Of a stretch of DNA of 15,181 nt, positions 11,873 through 15,181 are shown in pieces. Every line of letters starts with the position of its first letter. The first letter of the stretch is position 1. The notes beneath the pieces are model-generated. The model searched no databases. It was not told the DNA's origin and saw only the letters and a list, made by a program, of their open reading frames with translations. Position numbers and translations under genes: made by a program. This stretch comes from an uncultured Anaerostipes sp. (lineage in GTDB: Bacteria > Bacillota > Clostridia > Lachnospirales > Lachnospiraceae), in NCBI GenBank assembly GCA_900756035.1, contig CAAEIR010000136.1:1-15181 (forward strand), in the 5' to 3' direction.

Positions 11873-13738
11873 TTAGAAAGAATGGCAAATTGCCTGATAA
11901 AGATTGTATCCGATGGTGGAAGTGCGGGAATTGATTCTGGAAGCTTCTGTTTTGTTTGAAATAAATCCCATTTCAACCAAGGCTGTTGTCATTTTCGGGC
12001 CATTGAGCACTGCCAGATCCGTACGGTATTTCAGTCCACGATTATAGGAACTGCTTTTTGAATAGCCCATTCCCTGTAGTGCATAGGTCTGAATGGTATT
12101 GGCATAAGTCTTATAGCTTTTGTAAAGAGTCTCTGTACCTTTTGCGCTGGAACCGGCAGAGTTAATATGCACACTCAGGAACCGGTCTGCATTGACTTCA
12201 TTTGCCATTTTATAGCGATAGGATAAGCTTGGATACCAGTCAGATAATCGGGTGTAATACACTTTATAAGTGGAATTTTTATCAAAATTGGCTTTTATGC
12301 TCTGTACAATTTTCAGTGTCATATTTTTTTCATAATATCCATTGCCGACAGCACCTGAATCGGAACCGCCATGACCGGCATCAACTACAACAACCCGTTG
12401 GAACATACTCTGTGGAGAAGCATATTTTACATAAATGTAACTGGAAGACTGTGTTATGCTAAACCCTTTAATTGTGGAGGTTTTCAGGTTAATATAGGTT
12501 TTTCCGCCGCTATAAGATACACTGTAGGATAAACTGTCCTTGATGGTCCGGTTGGCGGAAGATGAAAAATGAGTTTTGTAATTTCCGCTGACAATCAGAC
12601 GAAGTCGTTTGTTCCAGTAATCATCTTCTGCGGTGATTTTTGAACTGCTTAATCCACTTGGCTTTTTAATACGAATAGAGTAATTACTGCTAGATGCCGT
12701 AATATTTGTTTTGCTTCCCAGGGCGATAGAAGAATTCCCGCTGTTTGAGTTGTTATTGGATGAGGAATTGCTGCCGCTTGAGGAAGGTTTTGTAATAAGT
12801 CCTGACAGCAGGCGGTTATTCCAAGTATAATTAAGTCCGAGTTTTTGGCATACAATTTCTCCCGGAATCATAATATAGTTTTTCATTCGATTATAAGAAT
12901 ATACTTTTCTTGGAACTGCCGGGAGTGTAAAAGAGCTGCCGTTTAATGTCGCTTTTTTACTGTCCAGAGTCATAACAACTGTATTAGAACCCCGTTTTAA
13001 GGTAACTTTTCTAGTACGACTGTTGTAACTGTACTTTGTTCCAAGGGAGGAACATTTTCCGAAGATCCAGTAAGCAGAGTACATAGAAGTAGATCCGTCC
13101 AAAAATCCTGGCATGTTAGTTTTAATTATAGAATTATTATATCGTGCACTGAGAGATTTTTTGCTATAAACCTTGTTTGTACTTGTATATTTGATTTTGA
13201 TAGTTCCTCCGGCATTTTCGGAAGATGGAATGTAAAAATTGCCGGTTTGCTTATCGGAATTCCAAGTATAACCGAGTCCCAGATATTTAGCAGAAAATGC
13301 TCCCGGAACATAAATATAATTTTTTCTCTGAGTATAGGAATAAACTTTTCGTGCAGGGGTCGGAAGAGTCTTTCTTGCTCCATTGACATAAGCGTATTTG
13401 CTGTTAAGGGTAAATACGATCGTCTTTGACCCGCGTTTTAAAGTGATTTTTCCTGTTTTGGATGAATATTTATAAGATGTTCCCAGTGCCTTTGTTTTTT
13501 TGAAAACATAGTATGCGGAATACATGGAAGTATCAGAACGAACAAAACCAGGTGCTTTTGTTTTAATTGTAGATCCGCAGTATGCAGCGGCTCGCGCTTT
13601 TTTCTTTTGTTTTTTGCCTGCAATTTTTAATGTGTAGGTTTTGCCGGCAGAGGCATAGCCTGCGGCTGTAATCGGAAGAGCTACAGATAAAACTAAGATA
13701 GCTGCTAATAGTAGAGATAAAGTTCTTTTTGATTTCAT
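11873..13738 (-). CDS. Secreted N-acetylmuramoyl-L-alanine amidase, two stalk modules (amidase 2)
   Basis: This is a 621-residue protein. The signal peptide (MKSKRTLSLLLAAILVLSVALPITAAGYA) is followed by two related stalk modules, about 31-170 (KTKAPGFVRSDTSMYSAYYVF) and 178-318 (KTNMPGFLDGSTSMYSAYWIF). Each has ITLKRGS/VTLKRGS, PRKVYSY and Y(V/I)PG segments like the copper amine oxidase N-terminal domain. A Ser/Asn linker (about 319-345), an AMIN-like beta region and a C-terminal Amidase_3 domain follow, with His456, Glu470, His524 and catalytic Glu589. The N-terminal region is strongly basic (GKKQKKKAR), which may favour binding to anionic wall polymers. ATG 13738 is chosen because AAAGGGGAG lies 9 nt upstream and the signal peptide follows at once. 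It shares near-identical catalytic sequence with amidase 3, so the pair is a recent duplication. Confidence 0.93.
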   Translation of the reverse strand: MKSKRTLSLLLAAILVLSVALPITAAGYASAGKTYTLKIAGKKQKKKARAAAYCGSTIKTKAPGFVRSDTSMYSAYYVFKKTKALGTSYKYSSKTGKITLKRGSKTIVFTLNSKYAYVNGARKTLPTPARKVYSYTQRKNYIYVPGAFSAKYLGLGYTWNSDKQTGNFYIPSSENAGGTIKIKYTSTNKVYSKKSLSARYNNSIIKTNMPGFLDGSTSMYSAYWIFGKCSSLGTKYSYNSRTRKVTLKRGSNTVVMTLDSKKATLNGSSFTLPAVPRKVYSYNRMKNYIMIPGEIVCQKLGLNYTWNNRLLSGLITKPSSSGSNSSSNNNSNSGNSSIALGSKTNITASSSNYSIRIKKPSGLSSSKITAEDDYWNKRLRLIVSGNYKTHFSSSANRTIKDSLSYSVSYSGGKTYINLKTSTIKGFSITQSSSYIYVKYASPQSMFQRVVVVDAGHGGSDSGAVGNGYYEKNMTLKIVQSIKANFDKNSTYKVYYTRLSDWYPSLSYRYKMANEVNADRFLSVHINSAGSSAKGTETLYKSYKTYANTIQTYALQGMGYSKSSSYNRGLKYRTDLAVLNGPKMTTALVEMGFISNKTEASRINSRTSTIGYNLYQAICHSF

Positions 13739-13765
13739 TTGACAAGTCTCCCCTTTCTTTGTTAA

Positions 13766-13794
13766 ATTGTAGCATGTTTGTAACAAAATTGCAA
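13766..13794 (-). promoter_or_regulatory. Promoter of amidase 2 with WalR-like direct repeat
   Basis: On the minus strand, TTGCAA (complement of 13789-13794), 17-bp spacer, TACAAT (complement of 13766-13771) preceded by TGC, giving an extended -10. TGTTAC-N5-TGCTAC (complement of 13769-13785) fits the WalR box at 11 of 12 defined positions. Architecture and spacing are the same as at amidase 1. Confidence 0.72.
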
Positions 13795-13812
13795 TAAAGT
13801 TAAAGATGATTT

Positions 13813-13846
13813 AACAAAAAGAGACATACAAAATAGCGTATGTCTC
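13813..13846 (-). terminator. Intrinsic terminator of amidase 3
   Basis: A perfect 9-bp stem, GAGACATAC (13821-13829) with GTATGTCTC (13838-13846), has an 8-nt loop. On the minus strand it is followed by TTTTTGTT. It lies 7 nt beyond the amidase 3 stop. Confidence 0.87.
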
Positions 13847-13853
13847 AAAGGAA

Positions 13854-15181
13854 TTAAAAAGAATTACAAATTGCCTGATACAGGTTCGCACCAATGGTTG
13901 TGGTACGGGAGTTGATTCTTGAGGCTTCTGTCTGATTGGAGATAAATCCCATCTCAACCAATGCAGTTGTCATCTTAGGGCCGTTTAAAACAGCCAGATC
14001 ATCACGATATTTGAGCTTACGGTTATAAGAACTGCTGGATGTATATCCCATTCCGGTTAATGCGGAATTTTGAATCGTTTGAGCGTAGGTTTTATATGTT
14101 TTATAAAGTGTTTCGGTACCTTTTGCGGATTTATTATCTGCCGAGTTAATGTGGACACTTAAAAAGCGGTCTGCATTGACTTCGTTTGCCATTTTATAAC
14201 GATAAGACAGGCTTGGATACCAATCAGAAAGTCTGGTGTAATACACTTTATAAGTATTGTTTTTGTCAAAAGACGCCTTCATGCTCTGTACAATCGAAAG
14301 AGTCATGTTCTTTTCGGCATATCCGAATCCTGTTGCTCCGGAATCTTTTCCGCCGTGACCGGCATCTACAACGATGACTCTGTGGAACATAGACTTCGGT
14401 GCAGCATATTTGACATATATATAGGAAGAAGTCTGTACAATGCTGAAGCCTTTTATGGATGATGTTTTTAAATTAATATAGGTTTTTCCGCCGCTGTAGC
14501 TTACACTGTAAGTCAGTGATTCACGGATTGTGCGATTGGCAGCAGAAGAAAAATGAGAACGATAATCTCCGTTAATAATAATCTGCATGCGTTTGTTCCA
14601 ATAATCGTCATTGGAAGTTATGGATGAAGCATTGAGTCCCGATGGTTTTTTGATCCTGATGGAATAGTTTGACTCAGATGCCGTAATCTTTGTGTATGAA
14701 CCGGTAGAAGCAGGCGGGGTGGCTGGAGTCTGTGAGCTGTTATTGGAACTGCCGGATTTTTTTGAGATTAGCCCGGATAACAGTCGGTTATTCCAACTGT
14801 AATTCAACCCCAGTTTTTTTGCTACGATGTCTCCCGGTACCATAATGTAATTTTTCTTTTTTGCCACATAGCGGATTTTCCGCGGAGCAGCCGGAAGAGT
14901 AAATTTTTTCCCGTTTAATGTAGCTGTCTTGCTGTTTAGAGTCATAACAATCGTGTTGGAACCTCGTTTTAGTGTAACTCGGTTTTTCTTACCGGAATAA
15001 GAATATTTGGTACCAAGTGAGGAACAGCGTCCAAATACCCAGTAAGCAGAGTACAGCGAAGTGGAACCGTCAATAAATCCGGGCATATTGGTTTTAATAA
15101 TTTTATTGTTGTATCTGGCATCAATTGCCTTTTTGGAATAAGTTTTTTTATTATGCGTATATTGAATTTTGAAATAATTTC
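13854..15181 (-). CDS. Secreted N-acetylmuramoyl-L-alanine amidase (amidase 3), N-terminus outside window
   Basis: The frame stays open to the right edge. The ATG at 15086 is inside the second stalk module (preceding residues include YSKKAIDARYNNKIIKTN, matching amidase 2), so it is not the start. Visible parts are most of a stalk module of the second type (MPGFIDGSTSLYSAYWVFGRCSSLGTKYSY), a linker rich in Ser, Pro and Thr, an AMIN-like region and an Amidase_3 domain. Counting from that internal Met, the active-site residues are His244 (DAGHGG), Glu258 (AEKNMTL), His312 (SVHINSA) and Glu378 (LVEMGFISN). It differs from amidase 2 mainly in the linker and in a one-residue insertion after HINSA (DNKSAKG). 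It most likely has the same two-module layout. Each gene has its own terminator, so the three are separate transcripts. Confidence 0.92.
   Translation of the reverse strand, partial: NYFKIQYTHNKKTYSKKAIDARYNNKIIKTNMPGFIDGSTSLYSAYWVFGRCSSLGTKYSYSGKKNRVTLKRGSNTIVMTLNSKTATLNGKKFTLPAAPRKIRYVAKKKNYIMVPGDIVAKKLGLNYSWNNRLLSGLISKKSGSSNNSSQTPATPPASTGSYTKITASESNYSIRIKKPSGLNASSITSNDDYWNKRMQIIINGDYRSHFSSAANRTIRESLTYSVSYSGGKTYINLKTSSIKGFSIVQTSSYIYVKYAAPKSMFHRVIVVDAGHGGKDSGATGFGYAEKNMTLSIVQSMKASFDKNNTYKVYYTRLSDWYPSLSYRYKMANEVNADRFLSVHINSADNKSAKGTETLYKTYKTYAQTIQNSALTGMGYTSSSSYNRKLKYRDDLAVLNGPKMTTALVEMGFISNQTEASRINSRTTTIGANLYQAICNSF

Noticed and set aside
11772..11888. Longer N-terminus for amidase 1 starting at 11888
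   Set aside because: It would make the promoter and the upstream terminator coding and would place a signal peptide at residue 40. The SD and signal peptide favour 11771.
13821..13846. Inverted repeats near the amidases as insertion-sequence ends or CRISPR-like units
   Set aside because: Each is single, gene-terminal and followed by a U-tract on the coding strand, so they are intrinsic terminators. No transposase, target-site duplication or regular spacer array is present.

Overview
The window is low-to-moderate GC, tightly packed bacterial DNA. It has strong AAGGAGG-type ribosome binding sites and canonical TTGACA/TATAAT promoters. It also carries an N-terminally extended L27 beside its dedicated protease Prp, Firmicutes-type SOS boxes, and secreted lysine-rich amidases. 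Together these point to a Firmicute of the class Clostridia, most likely a gut Lachnospiraceae member. That assignment is inferred from gene order and protein style, not from a database match.

Layout. (1) 1-2073: the 3' part of a membrane-anchored transglutaminase-like protein, then a small secreted NlpC/P60 peptidase with its own promoter and terminator. (2) 2081-4462: a promoter, the NADH-dependent enoyl reductase fabV, and abutting it with no gap a short RNase G/E-type endonuclease. (3) 4440-8982: a housekeeping block of rplU (with a probable L21 leader), prp, rpmA, terminator, repeat copy A, obgE, yhbY, nadD, yqeK, rsfS, terminator. It covers ribosome assembly, NAD synthesis and Ap4A turnover. 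(4) 8987-10321: repeat copy B, then lexA diverging from a YneA-like membrane LysM protein. LexA-box candidates overlap both promoters. (5) 10347-15181, minus strand: three tandem paralogous N-acetylmuramoyl-L-alanine amidases, each with its own terminator. The two visible promoters are near-identical.

How the parts relate. The central block is the conserved Firmicutes L21/L27/Obg neighbourhood. Both flanks are cell-envelope genes: transglutaminase-like protein, NlpC/P60, LysM division inhibitor and amidases. The lexA/LysM pair reads as an SOS division checkpoint like lexA-yneA of Bacillus.

I did not find a clearly new defence or mobile system. The observations most worth checking are a ~95-nt structured repeat present twice, each copy starting just after an intrinsic terminator; a shared promoter architecture on the amidase genes with a WalR-like direct repeat; and the modular expansion of the amidase family. 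No tRNA, rRNA, CRISPR array, transposase or phage gene was seen.
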